Assembly (NCBI RefSeq): GCF_037572415.1
Contig: NZ_JBBHLB010000008.1
Coordinates: 62,001 to 126,000 of the forward strand
Source: Flavonifractor porci
Lineage (GTDB): Bacteria > Bacillota > Clostridia > Oscillospirales > Oscillospiraceae
Reading direction: 5' to 3'
DNA: 64,000 nucleotides
The position numbers and the translations under genes are program-made. How positions within the stretch are numbered: position 1 is the first letter of the stretch; each line of letters begins with the position of its first letter. This document shows positions 40,022-48,216 of this stretch, piece after piece. The notes below the pieces were generated by a model. That model made no database searches. It saw only the letters and a program-made list of their open reading frames with translations, and was not told the DNA's origin.

Positions 40022-40678
40022 TTACAGCCCCAGCCAGGCCTTCAGATCCCCAAGGTCCGCCGCCACATGGTCCATAGGCAGACCGCTGGATTCGAAGTTC
40101 TGGCGGGTAGTGGTGCCGTTGAGGACGGCACAGAAGTGGGTCCCGGCCCGGTGAGCCGTCTCGGCATCAATAAGGGTATCTCCGCAGTAGAGCACATTTT
40201 CCGGCTTCAGGCCCAGCTCTGCCAGAGCTGAAAGCAGCCCCTGGGGGTCCGGCTTGGGCCGGTCCACCTTGTCGCCGCCGGTAAGGGACACCAGGTACTG
40301 CCGTACTCCTCTGGCCTCCAGCACTGCCGTCAGTGTGTCGGTGCGCTTGGTGCTCACCACTCCCGCCGGGATGCTGGCTTCCTTCAGGGCGGAGAGCAGC
40401 TCTGCCGCGCCGGGGAAGAGTTTGGTCACCTGCACTTGGAGGGGCGCGGCCTTCTCCGTATACAGCTGTCGGAACAGGGCCCGCTGCTCCGGCCGGTTAT
40501 CCCCGGTGAGGGTGGTGTAGCCGTCCTCCAGGGTCATCCCAATGGTGTGGCGTACCGCCTCCCGCTCCGGCTCCGGCAGTCCCATCTGTGTAAAGCCATA
40601 CCGGAAACCGGCCACAATGGCCTCGGTAGCGTCCCCCAGTGTATAGTCAAAATCAAAAAATACCCCTTGAAAACCCAT
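40022..40678 (-). CDS. HAD-family hydrolase (phosphoglycolate phosphatase-like)
   Basis: 218 residues. HAD motif I is FFDFDYTLGDA (nucleophile Asp and acid Asp), motif II AGVVSTKR, motif III Lys in DRPKPDP, motif IV LYCGDTLIDAETAHRAGT. A helical cap between motifs I and II places it in subfamily I (Gph/PGMB-like). The substrate cannot be told. GGGAGG precedes ATG 40678. It starts just beyond the rpoN stop and is probably co-transcribed with it. Confidence 0.88.
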   Translation of the reverse strand: MGFQGVFFDFDYTLGDATEAIVAGFRYGFTQMGLPEPEREAVRHTIGMTLEDGYTTLTGDNRPEQRALFRQLYTEKAAPLQVQVTKLFPGAAELLSALKEASIPAGVVSTKRTDTLTAVLEARGVRQYLVSLTGGDKVDRPKPDPQGLLSALAELGLKPENVLYCGDTLIDAETAHRAGTHFCAVLNGTTTRQNFESSGLPMDHVAADLGDLKAWLGL

Positions 40679-40692
40679 GGTTCCTCCCAAAT

Positions 40693-42054
40693 TCATTCGT
40701 ATTGCTTGCGGCCTGTGGTGCTTGGAATGTGCAGTTCATCCCGGTACTTGGCCACGGTACGCCGGGAGAGAGGGCAGCCCTGGGCCGTCATCAGCTGGCA
40801 CAGCTTCTGATCAGACAGCGGCTTCTTCTTGTCCTCCCCGGCGATGAGCTTTTTCAGCAGGGCCTTGGCCGCGTCAGGGGACGCAGCTTCCTCGCTGCCC
40901 GTTCCCAAGCTGCGGGAGAAGAAGTAGCTCAGAGGATACACCCCCATGGAGCACTGGATGTATTTGTCCTTTACCGCCCGGCTCACCGTGGACTCGTGGA
41001 CCCCGATACGCCCGGCCACATCGGCCAGGGACATGGGCACCAGATGGCCCGGCCCCTGCCGGAAGAAGGCCTCTTGCAGTTCCAGAATGCATCCGGCGCA
41101 GGACATGAGCGTGGAGCGGCGCTGCTCAATGGCATGGACCATCCATTTGGCCTGCTTTACCTTGCCGGTCAGGTAGTCCTTTACCTGCTGATCTTCACTC
41201 TCCTTCAGCAGTCGGGTGTAATACCCGCTGATTCCCAGGTTGGGAAAATAGTAGTCGTTGGTCAGCAGTTCGAAGTGATCGGGGAAGCTGACTACGATGA
41301 TATCGGGATTGATATAGGTCAGATTCTCCCGGGCAGCAAAGCCGGTGCCCGGCCTGGGATGCAAGGTGCGGATACGCTCACAGGAGGCCCGCACCTCCTC
41401 CGGGGTGGCCTTCAGCTCCCGGGCAATGAGGCCGTAGCGGCTCTTGGACAGGGCGTCCAGCTGACTCTCCACGATACGCACCGCCAGCTGATCCACCGGG
41501 GTACGGCGCACCAACTGGAGGCGCAGACATTCGGACAGATCCCGTGCACCCACACCGGCAGGTTCCAAAGACTGGACGGCCGCCAGGGCTCGTTCCAGCA
41601 ACTCCACGGCACAGCCGCAATCGGCGGCCAGGGCATCCAGAGGCTCATCCAGCCAGCCGCTCTGATTGAGACTCTCCACCAAAACGGTGGCGGCCTCCAT
41701 CACCTCTGGCGGCAGGTCCAGCACTTTAAGTTGGGAGAGCACATAATAGTAGAGGTTGTCCTCCCGGTCCTCCATAGTGCCGTAATTGCCCAGCCGGTCA
41801 TCCTCCTCGGTATCCTGTTGATGGTAATAGCGATTCTGAGGATCGGTGGACTCCAGCCACTCCAGCTTGCGGCGGAGCTGATCGCTCTCATCCGCCCTGT
41901 CGTAGCGCTCCTCCGGCTCCAGTACCGGATTTTCCTGCACGGCCTCCTCAATGTATTCCAGCAGCTCCTGAGACCCCATCTGAAGGATCTCCATGGACTG
42001 CATCATTTGGGGAGAGAGGGTCTGCGTCTGCTTCTGTGTCAGGTTCAATTCCAA
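40693..42054 (-). CDS. rpoN: RNA polymerase sigma-54 factor RpoN
   Basis: 453 residues with TTG start at 42054, 8 bases after GGGAGG. Starting there gives the classic N-terminal activator-binding region (LNLTQKQTQTLSPQMMQSMEILQM). Then a core-binding domain and the C-terminal DNA-binding part with the RpoN box-like SRRTVAKYRDELHIPST. Frame open to 42108 but without a ribosome site. Sigma-54 needs an enhancer-binding ATPase; none lies in this window. Confidence 0.93.
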   Translation of the reverse strand: MELNLTQKQTQTLSPQMMQSMEILQMGSQELLEYIEEAVQENPVLEPEERYDRADESDQLRRKLEWLESTDPQNRYYHQQDTEEDDRLGNYGTMEDREDNLYYYVLSQLKVLDLPPEVMEAATVLVESLNQSGWLDEPLDALAADCGCAVELLERALAAVQSLEPAGVGARDLSECLRLQLVRRTPVDQLAVRIVESQLDALSKSRYGLIARELKATPEEVRASCERIRTLHPRPGTGFAARENLTYINPDIIVVSFPDHFELLTNDYYFPNLGISGYYTRLLKESEDQQVKDYLTGKVKQAKWMVHAIEQRRSTLMSCAGCILELQEAFFRQGPGHLVPMSLADVAGRIGVHESTVSRAVKDKYIQCSMGVYPLSYFFSRSLGTGSEEAASPDAAKALLKKLIAGEDKKKPLSDQKLCQLMTAQGCPLSRRTVAKYRDELHIPSTTGRKQYE

Positions 42055-42152
42055 GGTAACTTCCTCCCTTCGCCCATTTTCGCGGTTTCTCGAAAGAAAG
42101 TATATCATGGAATCCCCTCACATTTCAACATCCCACCCAATAGAAAAATGCG

Positions 42153-42470
42153 TCAATCCCGAGGCGCCAGCAGCTGTTCTGCTCCGTAGCGCAGGCAGCG
42201 GCGCAGCCGGGATTCTCCCCGCTTGATGTTGCGGGACACGGTGGACTTGTCCACACCGGTCAGTTCGGCGATCTGCCGCATATTGAGTCCCTTTTCATAA
42301 TAGAGCAGCATACATTCCCGCTGCCGGGGGGTCACATCCTCCTGGAGCGCCAGCATCACATTGCGGCGCAGCCGTCCCATCTGCTCGGAGTTATCCTCCG
42401 CCATCACTTGGGTATAGACCGCCATGTCAGCGGCAAAGGTTTTTCCTCTTCTATATCGTGTACCGGACAT
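42153..42470 (-). CDS. Small sigma-region-4-like DNA-binding protein
   Basis: 105 residues from ATG 42470 (a shorter start at 42425 is possible). The helix-turn-helix VTPRQRECMLLYYEKGLNMRQIAELTGVDKSTVSRNIKRGESRLRRCLRYG is like region 4 of sigma-70 factors and the ArpU/phage late regulators. No region 2, so it cannot act as a full sigma. It overlaps the end of the next upstream small gene by 20 bases; the group looks like a domesticated phage cassette. Confidence 0.7.
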   Translation of the reverse strand: MSGTRYRRGKTFAADMAVYTQVMAEDNSEQMGRLRRNVMLALQEDVTPRQRECMLLYYEKGLNMRQIAELTGVDKSTVSRNIKRGESRLRRCLRYGAEQLLAPRD

Positions 42471-42684
42471 TGCAGTGATACCCCCTGTCGTAATAGCGCT
42501 CACACAGGACCGCCAGATCCCTGGCCTCCCGCCGCATTGCCTCCAGATGGCGAATACGCTGCTCCAGCAGCCGCTGGTCACGTTCGTCCTCTTCGGCACT
42601 CCTGCGGCGCTCCAACAGCTGCACCCTCTGCCGCAGGATCTCCGCGCCTGTCCGATATTGCACTGATAACTCCTGTAGTGTCAT
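42451..42684 (-). CDS. Small coiled-coil protein of phage-like cassette
   Basis: 77 residues, MTLQELSVQYRTGAEILRQR at the start, Arg/Glu-rich helical middle likely forming a coiled coil (RRRSAEEDERDQRLLEQRIRHLEAMRREA), and the ending YYDRGYHCNVRYTI. Similar short proteins are common in clostridial prophages next to sigma-like regulators. Function unknown. It is overlapped on both sides by its neighbours. Confidence 0.6.
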   Translation of the reverse strand: MTLQELSVQYRTGAEILRQRVQLLERRRSAEEDERDQRLLEQRIRHLEAMRREARDLAVLCERYYDRGYHCNVRYTI

Positions 42685-42847
42685 ACCTCGTCCCCTTCTC
42701 TCTTTCTGTAAGCTCCGCCCTGCAGAGCGGGCACACCTCCCGTTCCCGGCCATACAGCTCCGCGCCGCAAAGGCTGCACCGACCTGCCGGCGGTATCCGC
42801 TGCACATCCCGCAGCGGGTCTGTCCACACCCGTGGCTGGATACCCAT
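42578..42847 (-). CDS. Zinc-ribbon small protein of phage-like cassette
   Basis: 89 residues. Two CxxC pairs, CSLCGAELYGREREVCPLC (about residues 24-42), make a zinc ribbon. GGAGGAGGA lies directly before ATG 42847. The C-terminal part overlaps the coiled-coil gene by 107 bases in another frame, so either the true end is used as it stands or this gene is partly degraded. Function unknown. Confidence 0.5.
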   Translation of the reverse strand: MGIQPRVWTDPLRDVQRIPPAGRCSLCGAELYGREREVCPLCRAELTEREKGTRYDTTGVISAISDRRGDPAAEGAAVGAPQECRRGRT

Positions 42848-42887
42848 TCCTCCTCCAAAAATTTTTTGAAAAATTCTTTCTTTTCCC

Positions 42888-42916
42888 TTGACAAATCCCC
42901 TTCTCCCTGATAAAAT
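42888..42916 (+). promoter_or_regulatory. Promoter of the tRNA-Thr/tRNA-Tyr pair
   Basis: TTGACA (42888-42893), 17-base spacer, TAAAAT (42911-42916), 26 bases before the first tRNA. Confidence 0.85.
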
Positions 42917-42942
42917 AACATTCGCTGTGGACGAGCTGGTCT

Positions 42943-43018
42943 GCTGGTGTAGCTCAGTTGGTAGAGCAGTTGATTTGTAATCAACCGGTCGGGGGTTCGA
43001 GTCCGTCCACCAGCTCCA
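42943..43018 (+). tRNA. tRNA-Thr (anticodon TGT)
   Basis: 76 nt. Acceptor GCTGGTG / CACCAGC, discriminator T, encoded CCA; D-loop AGCTCAGTTGGTAGAGCA; anticodon loop TTTGTAA with TGT; T-loop GGTTCGAGTCC. Confidence 0.97.
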
Positions 43019-43030
43019 ACAAGTTCATAT

Positions 43031-43115
43031 GGAGGAGTTCCCGAGTGGCCAAAGGGGGCAGACTGTAAATCTGTTGCGATTCGCTTCGGTGGTTCGAATC
43101 CACCCTCCTCCACCA
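43031..43115 (+). tRNA. tRNA-Tyr (anticodon GTA)
   Basis: 85 nt with the long variable arm of tyrosine tRNA. Acceptor GGAGGAG / CTCCTCC, discriminator A, encoded CCA; anticodon loop CTGTAAA with GTA; T-loop GGTTCGAATCC. Its last 17 bases before the final A recur at 43226-43242. Confidence 0.96.
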
Positions 43116-43118
43116 AAA

Positions 43119-43150
43119 ATGTCTCGCCAAGCGGCGGGGCATTTTTTATT
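43119..43150 (+). terminator. Intrinsic terminator of the tRNA pair
   Basis: ATGTCTCGCC / GGCGGGGCAT stem with AAGC loop and TTTTTTATT tail; its right arm and tail are repeated at 43358-43375. Confidence 0.85.
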
Positions 43151-43225
43151 CGGATTCGAAAGGCGGCTCTTGAAAACGCGCCAGTGGCGTGTTTCCTCCG
43201 CCGTGGCTTTTCCGCAGAAAAGCCG
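43151..43225 (+). repeat. Hairpin insert between tRNA-Tyr and its duplicated 3' end
   Basis: 75 bases with AAACGCGCCAGTGGCGTGTTT and GGCTTTTCCGCAGAAAAGCC hairpins, in the same position relative to the gene end as the inserts behind the EF-G gene and kdd. Confidence 0.65.
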
Positions 43226-43375
43226 ATCCACCCTCCTCCACCGCGTCGGAGCAAGCGCCATATCATTTGCTCTGCTGTAGTCACGTCAGAGCGCATTCAT
43301 TTTGCTGCTTCTCCTTTCCAAATCGAACCCGCTTTGCTGGGCTTCGATTTGGTGACAGGCGGGGCGTTTTTTATT
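43226..43375 (+). repeat. Interrupted copy of the tRNA-Tyr 3' end and terminator
   Basis: 43226-43242 equals tRNA positions 43098-43114 (17 of 17) and 43358-43375 equals the terminator tail 43133-43150 (17 of 18). The 18 bases that lie between these blocks at the true tRNA end are replaced by a 115-bp insert. This is the same arrangement as the copy behind the EF-G gene. Confidence 0.8.
43243..43357 (+). repeat. Type-2 insert inside the duplicated tRNA end
   Basis: Starts GCGTCGGAGCAAG and contains CTCCTTTCCAAATCGAA, CCCGCTTTGCTGGG and CTTCGATTTGG. It has the same two-level stem as 22931-23047, with base changes on both sides of the stem that keep pairing (AAATCGAA/TTCGATTT here, CAAAGCGA/TCGCTTTG there). 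Confidence 0.72.
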
Positions 43376-43557
43376 TTCCTCCCCAATCGGATGCCTCGCC
43401 GGACGGCGAGGCTCTTTTCTTCCCCTGTAATTCTCCCCTCTCCGAAATAAATCTCCGATTGGTGATGAACTTATCCAGATTTGGAACTTTCGTTCCATTG
43501 CACAGCCATAATAGCACCAAACGGAGATAAAAGTCAATCATTTTTTGTCGAAGCACA
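43376..43557. other. Gap between the tRNA-Tyr duplication and the LexA-like gene
   Basis: No gene seen. Contains a plus-strand hairpin GCCTCGCC-GGAC-GGCGAGGC (43393-43412) with TCTTTTCT tail, then an AT-richer stretch ahead of the repressor promoter. Confidence 0.5.
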
Positions 43558-43586
43558 TTGCGTTTGGTGATAAAATGTGATAGAAT
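43558..43586 (+). promoter_or_regulatory. Promoter of the LexA-like gene
   Basis: TTGCGT (43558-43563), 17-base spacer, TAGAAT (43581-43586), 32 bases before the start codon. No recognisable SOS box. Confidence 0.6.
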
Positions 43587-43618
43587 AGGCCCACAAATTG
43601 GACAGGAGGGAAAACGGT

Positions 43619-44248
43619 ATGGAGCAGGAGAGCACCTTCGGCGCCCGTCTGCGCACCCTGATGGAGGAGTCCGGCCTCAGTTACGAACAGTTGGGGGACC
43701 GGCTGAATATGAATCCCCAGACGCTGAACCGTTATGTGCTGGGCCAGCGTGAGCCCAAAATCGGCACCGCCGCCGCCATTGCCCGCTCCCTGGGGGTCGA
43801 TCTGCTTTGGCTGCAGGGGTTCAATGTCCCCCGTCAGCCCCCCTGCCCCGCTCACCGGGAGCCGGTAGTCCCCATTCTTGGGGTGATCCGGGCAGGTTTT
43901 CCCATTCTGGCCAGCCAGCAGATCGAAGGCTATGCCGCCGCCGACATATCTGACCCGGAGGAGCACTTCTATCTTCGGGTGGCTGGCGACAGCATGATCA
44001 ACGCCGGTATCCGGGACGGGGACCTGGTGCTGATCCGACGGCAGTCCACAGCGGAAAACGGCCAGATTGTGGCCTGTCTGGTAGATGGCGAGGATGCCAC
44101 GCTGAAGCGCTTCCGCTGCCAGAAGGGCATGGTGATCCTTCAGCCGGAAAATCCCTACTATGAGCCAAAGATCATTCCCCTGCGGGACTTTGAGCAGGGT
44201 CTGGCCCGCATCGTCGGCGTAGCCGTCAAGCTGGTGCGGGAATTATAA
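43619..44248 (+). CDS. LexA-like XRE/S24 transcriptional repressor
   Basis: 209 residues. N-terminal XRE helix-turn-helix (FGARLRTLMEESGLSYEQLGDRLNMNPQTLNRYV) and C-terminal S24 peptidase: cleavage site Ala92-Gly93 (VIRAGFP), nucleophile Ser125 (AGDSMI) and Lys163 (DATLKRF). All parts for RecA-stimulated self-cleavage are present. The HTH is of CI/XRE type rather than the winged LexA type, so it may be a phage-derived or stress repressor. GGAGGG at 8 bases before ATG 43619. Confidence 0.88.
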   Translation: MEQESTFGARLRTLMEESGLSYEQLGDRLNMNPQTLNRYVLGQREPKIGTAAAIARSLGVDLLWLQGFNVPRQPPCPAHREPVVPILGVIRAGFPILASQQIEGYAAADISDPEEHFYLRVAGDSMINAGIRDGDLVLIRRQSTAENGQIVACLVDGEDATLKRFRCQKGMVILQPENPYYEPKIIPLRDFEQGLARIVGVAVKLVREL

Positions 44249-44262
44249 AAAGGAGCGATACC

Positions 44263-44622
44263 ATGCTGACGGATGATTGGATGCTGCGGCAGGTGGACGG
44301 GCTGGCCCGTTCCCTGGCCAAGCTGGTTTTGAAAAAGGACTCTGCCGACTATCTGCCCACCGGTGCGGAGGAGGACGCGGCGCTGGACGCCCTCCATCTC
44401 CGTCTGGTGGAGCGGTTGGCGGCCGGTGACGTGGGCGGCGGAGAGGATCTGCTCTTTCAGGAGGGCGACTGGGACGACCTGCGCTACCTGGAGGTGGCGG
44501 TGGACTTTTATACCCGCGCCAACACCCTCACCGACGGCCAACTGGAACAGGCCGGCTTTGACCGGCAGGAGCTGCAGGAAGGCCTGCAGGAACTGGCTGC
44601 CCGTTACGGCGTGATTTTATAA
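44263..44622 (+). CDS. DUF6483 family protein
   Basis: 119 residues, no signal or membrane segment, mostly helical and acidic. The start MLTDDWMLRQVDGLARSLAKLV is family-typical. Function unknown. It lies 14 bases after the repressor gene and 16 before the cupin gene, so all three likely form one transcript. Confidence 0.75.
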   Translation: MLTDDWMLRQVDGLARSLAKLVLKKDSADYLPTGAEEDAALDALHLRLVERLAAGDVGGGEDLLFQEGDWDDLRYLEVAVDFYTRANTLTDGQLEQAGFDRQELQEGLQELAARYGVIL

Positions 44623-44638
44623 CAAGGAGGACCTATTG

Positions 44639-44971
44639 ATGAAGATTTGCCTGCCCCAAATTGCCGAGACCCCCATGCCTCAGTTCAAAGGGGGCAAAAA
44701 GACCACCTACAGCAGGGTCATGGATGACGGCCTCAACCGGATCTTTCAGACCCGGCTGGAGAGCGGCGCCTCCATCGGCCTGCATACCCACACCGGCAGC
44801 AGTGAGATCCTATATGTCCTCTCCGGCACCGGAAAGGCCATCTGTGACGGCGTGGAGGAGCGGCTGGGCCCCGGCGACTGCCACTACTGCCCGGAGGGCC
44901 ACGCCCATACCCTCATGAACGACGGCGGGGCCGACCTGGTCTTTTTTGCCGTGGTACCTCAGCACAACTGA
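44639..44971 (+). CDS. Cupin domain protein
   Basis: 110 residues forming a single cupin barrel. Motif 1 is SGASIGLHTHTGSSEILYVLSG (metal ligands His, His, Glu) and motif 2 is GPGDCHYCPEGHAHTLMND (His). Likely a metal-binding small-molecule enzyme or sensor; substrate unknown. AAGGAGG lies 8 bases before ATG 44639. Confidence 0.88.
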   Translation: MKICLPQIAETPMPQFKGGKKTTYSRVMDDGLNRIFQTRLESGASIGLHTHTGSSEILYVLSGTGKAICDGVEERLGPGDCHYCPEGHAHTLMNDGGADLVFFAVVPQHN

Positions 44972-44978
44972 ATAAAAA

Positions 44979-45010
44979 AGCGGCGGACGCCATGCGTCCG
45001 CCACTTTCTT
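44979..45010. terminator. Bidirectional terminator
   Basis: AAAAAAGCGGCGGACGC / GCGTCCGCCACTTTCTT hairpin between the converging cupin and metallopeptidase genes. Confidence 0.75.
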
Positions 45011-45377
45011 ATTGCTCCCGCCGGTACTCCTCCAGCTCCAGCTGGTCCCGAATCTCCAGGCCCCGCTCACCGGCCAGGCCCTCCACATGGTGGGTAAACT
45101 CGTGGGACAAGGTGGTATACAGCTCGTCCTCCCAGTCCTCCTCCGTCCAGTTCTCCCGCTCCGCCAGGGCAGCAAAGGAGCCGTAGTAGAGGTTGATGTA
45201 CTTCCCCATCATATCGTTGCAGTACTCCCCCATGATGTAGAGGTCCTCCCCTGCCGGGTCCTCCGCCGCCTCAGGCAGCAGGGAGATACCGCCGTTCAGG
45301 TCCTGATAGAACGCCTCTGGAAACTCCTCTGCCATTTCGTCCAGCAGGTCCCCCGCCTGGTCAAAGCTGAGGATCAT
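45009..45377 (-). CDS. Minimal zinc metallopeptidase (Zincin_1/DUF1025 type)
   Basis: 122 residues. The zinc motif HEFTHHVE (HExxH) sits near residue 92 after LYTTLSHE, and the family acidic stretch IMGEYCNDMMGKYINLYYGSF precedes it. These minimal gluzincins are cytoplasmic and of unknown substrate. Its ATG overlaps the tex stop by four bases, so it is translationally coupled to Tex. GGAGGG precedes the start. Confidence 0.85.
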   Translation of the reverse strand: MILSFDQAGDLLDEMAEEFPEAFYQDLNGGISLLPEAAEDPAGEDLYIMGEYCNDMMGKYINLYYGSFAALAERENWTEEDWEDELYTTLSHEFTHHVEGLAGERGLEIRDQLELEEYRREQ

Positions 45378-47545
45378 ACCGTTCCCTCCTTGGGCTTTTT
45401 CATGGTGAGGGAGATACGCTTCTTTTTCTCGTCCACCTCCAGCACCCAGACGGTGACGATGTCCCCCACGGCGCACACTTCGCTGGGGTGGCGCACCCGG
45501 CGGCCCGCCAGCTGGGAGATGTGGACCAGTCCGTCCTGGTGGACGCCGATGTCCACAAACACGCCGAAGTCAATGACGTTGCGCACCGTGCCGGTGAGCT
45601 CCATCCCCGGGCGCAGGTCCTTCATCTCCATCACGTCGGTGCGCAGAATGGGGCGGGGCAGCTCGTCACGGGGGTCCCGGCCCGGCTTGAGCAGCTCCTT
45701 CACGATGTCATACAGGGTGGGCAGGCCCACGCCGCAGGCCTGGGCCGCCTTCTCCCGGTCATAGGCCTGCAGCCGCTGGTCCAGATCGGCTATGTTTCCG
45801 GCTGCCACGTCCTTCAGGGTGTAGCCGCACAGCTCCAGCAGCTTCTGGGCCGCCTCATAGCTCTCCGGGTGGACGCCAGTATGGTCTAGCACGTTCTTGC
45901 TCTCCGGTACCCGCAGGAAGCCGGCGCACTGCTCGAAGGCCTTGGGACCCAGCTTGGGTACTTTGAGCACCCCCTTCCGGGTGGTAAAGGCTCCGTTCTC
46001 CTCCCGGTACTTGACGATGTTCTTGGCGGTGGTGTTATTGAGGCCCGCCACATAGGCCAGCAGAGGGGCGGAGGCGGTGTTCAGGTCCACCCCCACCGCG
46101 TTGACGCAGTCCTCCACCACGCCGCCCAGAGTCTCGTCCAGCCGGGCCTGGGGCATATCATGCTGATACTGGCCCACGCCGATGGACTTGGGGTCGATCT
46201 TCACCAGCTCGGCCAGGGGGTCCTGGAGCCGCCGGGCGATGGACACGGCGGAGCGCAGATTCACGTCGTAGTCGGGGAACTCCTCCGCCGCCAGCTTGGA
46301 GGCGGAGTACACACTGGCACCCGCCTCGTTGACGATCATATAGCTCACCCCGCCCCCCAGCTTGCGGATCATCTCCACCGCCATCTGCTCGGTCTCCCGG
46401 CTGGCGGTGCCGTTGCCAATGGCGATGTGGGCCACGTTGTGCTTGCGGATGAGCTTGGACAGGATGTCGATGGCCTCCTGCTTTTTCTTTTCATTGAAGG
46501 TGGGATAGACCACCGCCGTGTCCAGCACCTTGCCGGTGGCGTCCACCACCGCCACCTTGCAGCCGTTGCGATAGCCCGGGTCCAGGCCCATGGTGACAAA
46601 GCCCTTCACCGGCGGCTGCATCAGCAGGGGTTTTAGGTTGAGGCCGAACATCTTGATGGCCCCCTCGTCAGCCTGCTCGGTGAGCAGGTTGCGCATCTCC
46701 CGCTCCACCGAGGGGAAGATGAGCCGGTCGTAGGCGTCCTCGGCGGCGGCGCGCACAAAGGCCATGGCAGGGGCGCCGGGGTTGAGCACCTGCCGCCGGA
46801 CAGGGATGAGGGCGGCCTCCCGGTCCATCTCCACGCTCACTTTCAGGAGTTCCTCCCGCTCGCCCCGGTTGATGGCCAGGATCTGGTGGCCCTGGAGGCG
46901 GTTGATGGGAGACCGGAAGTCGTAGTACAGCCGGTATACCGTGTCCTCCGGGTCCTTGGCCGCGGCGGCGGATACCAGATAGCCCTTCTTCCATACCAGC
47001 TCCCGCAGCAGCTTGCGGATGTCAGCGTCGTCGGAGATGCGCTCGGCAATGATGTCATTGGCGCCCTGGAGGGCCTCCTCCGCCGTCTCCACGCCCTTCT
47101 CCGGGTCGATATACTCTGCCGCAGCCGCCTCCGGCGCAGGGCCGTCCATGGCCTGAGCGAAAAGCAGATCGGCCAGGGGCTCCAGCCCCTTCTCCTTTGC
47201 TATGGTGGCCCGGGTGCGCCGCTTCTGCTTGTAGGGGCGGTACAGGTCCTCCACCTCCGCCAGGGTGGCGGCGGAGTCGATGGCGGCGGAGAGTTCCTCC
47301 GTCAGCTTGCCCTGGGCCTCAATGGCCCCCTTGACCTCCTCCCGCCGCTTGTCCAGGTTCCGCAGGTATTGCAGCCGGTCGGCCAGGGTACGCAGGGTGG
47401 TGTCGTCCATGGCGCCATGGAGCTCCTTGCGGTAGCGGGCGATAAAAGGAATGGTGTTGCCCTCGTCGATGAGGTCCACCACGTTCTGAATGTATGTCTC
47501 CTTCTGGCCCAGTTCCCTGGCCAGGATCTGAATGATGGTATCCAT
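45374..47545 (-). CDS. tex: Tex family RNA-binding transcription accessory protein
   Basis: 723 residues, full length. Order: helical N-terminal domain (LARELGQKETYIQNVVDLIDEGNTIPFIARYRKE), YqgF-like RNase H domain (GLDPGYRNGCKVAVVD), helix-hairpin-helix region (LNTASAPLLAYVAGLNNTTAKNIVKYREENG) and C-terminal S1 domain (LRPGMELTGTVRNVIDFGVFVDIGVHQDGLVHISQL). Binds nucleic acid and influences transcription; exact role species-dependent. AAAGGAG precedes the ATG. Confidence 0.97.
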   Translation of the reverse strand: MDTIIQILARELGQKETYIQNVVDLIDEGNTIPFIARYRKELHGAMDDTTLRTLADRLQYLRNLDKRREEVKGAIEAQGKLTEELSAAIDSAATLAEVEDLYRPYKQKRRTRATIAKEKGLEPLADLLFAQAMDGPAPEAAAAEYIDPEKGVETAEEALQGANDIIAERISDDADIRKLLRELVWKKGYLVSAAAAKDPEDTVYRLYYDFRSPINRLQGHQILAINRGEREELLKVSVEMDREAALIPVRRQVLNPGAPAMAFVRAAAEDAYDRLIFPSVEREMRNLLTEQADEGAIKMFGLNLKPLLMQPPVKGFVTMGLDPGYRNGCKVAVVDATGKVLDTAVVYPTFNEKKKQEAIDILSKLIRKHNVAHIAIGNGTASRETEQMAVEMIRKLGGGVSYMIVNEAGASVYSASKLAAEEFPDYDVNLRSAVSIARRLQDPLAELVKIDPKSIGVGQYQHDMPQARLDETLGGVVEDCVNAVGVDLNTASAPLLAYVAGLNNTTAKNIVKYREENGAFTTRKGVLKVPKLGPKAFEQCAGFLRVPESKNVLDHTGVHPESYEAAQKLLELCGYTLKDVAAGNIADLDQRLQAYDREKAAQACGVGLPTLYDIVKELLKPGRDPRDELPRPILRTDVMEMKDLRPGMELTGTVRNVIDFGVFVDIGVHQDGLVHISQLAGRRVRHPSEVCAVGDIVTVWVLEVDEKKKRISLTMKKPKEGTV

Positions 47546-47682
47546 AGTGTTCTCCTTTGCAGCGGGCTTGTAACCAATATTTTACCCATTTTTGTCCGTC
47601 AAGTCCAGCGATTTTCCTTGTCCTTTTTGTTTCAGCGGCGTAGAATGATTGAGAAAGAAGCAGCGTGGGAGGTGCGCACCGC

Positions 47683-48216
47683 ATGAGAAAAAAGCTCTAC
47701 CTGATCGGGGGGCCCATGGGGGTCGGAAAGAGCACCGTGTGCTCCCATCTTAAAACCGCTCTGTCCGGCAGCTTATATCTGGACGGAGACTGGTGCTGGG
47801 ATATGCACCCCTTCCAGGTTACAGAAGAGACCTGCTCTATGGTGATAGAAAATATTTCTTTTTTACTCAACCGGTTTCTTCATTGCTCCCTCTGTCAGCA
47901 TATTATTTTAAGCTGGGTCATGCACCGGCAGGAGATCGTAGACGATTTACTGTGCCGGGTGGATACAGAGTGCTGTCAGGTCCATCAGATCTCTCTGCTA
48001 TGCCGTCCAGAAGTCCTGCGTACCCGTCTGGAAACCGACGTGGCCGCCGGGCGGCGGAACCCAGATATCATCCCTCGCAGCCTGGCCTATCTTCCGCTCT
48101 ATCAAAAATTGGACGGCCAGAAAATCGATACCTCCCGTCTGACCCCGGCAGAGACCGCAGCATACATAATTGAGGTGAGCAGAAGTGATGATGGAACATC
48201 TGACGAAGTTAAATAA
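47683..48216 (+). CDS. P-loop kinase-like protein
   Basis: 177 residues. Walker A GGPMGVGKST near residue 9 right after the first strand (KLYLIGG). Unusual number of cysteines (about nine) in the middle (FLHCSLCQHIILSW; CRVDTECCQVHQISLLC). The layout resembles shikimate kinase, CPT or zeta-like small kinases; substrate unknown. GGGAGGTG at 8 bases before ATG 47683. Codon usage is less GC-biased than in neighbours, possibly acquired. Confidence 0.72.
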   Translation: MRKKLYLIGGPMGVGKSTVCSHLKTALSGSLYLDGDWCWDMHPFQVTEETCSMVIENISFLLNRFLHCSLCQHIILSWVMHRQEIVDDLLCRVDTECCQVHQISLLCRPEVLRTRLETDVAAGRRNPDIIPRSLAYLPLYQKLDGQKIDTSRLTPAETAAYIIEVSRSDDGTSDEVK

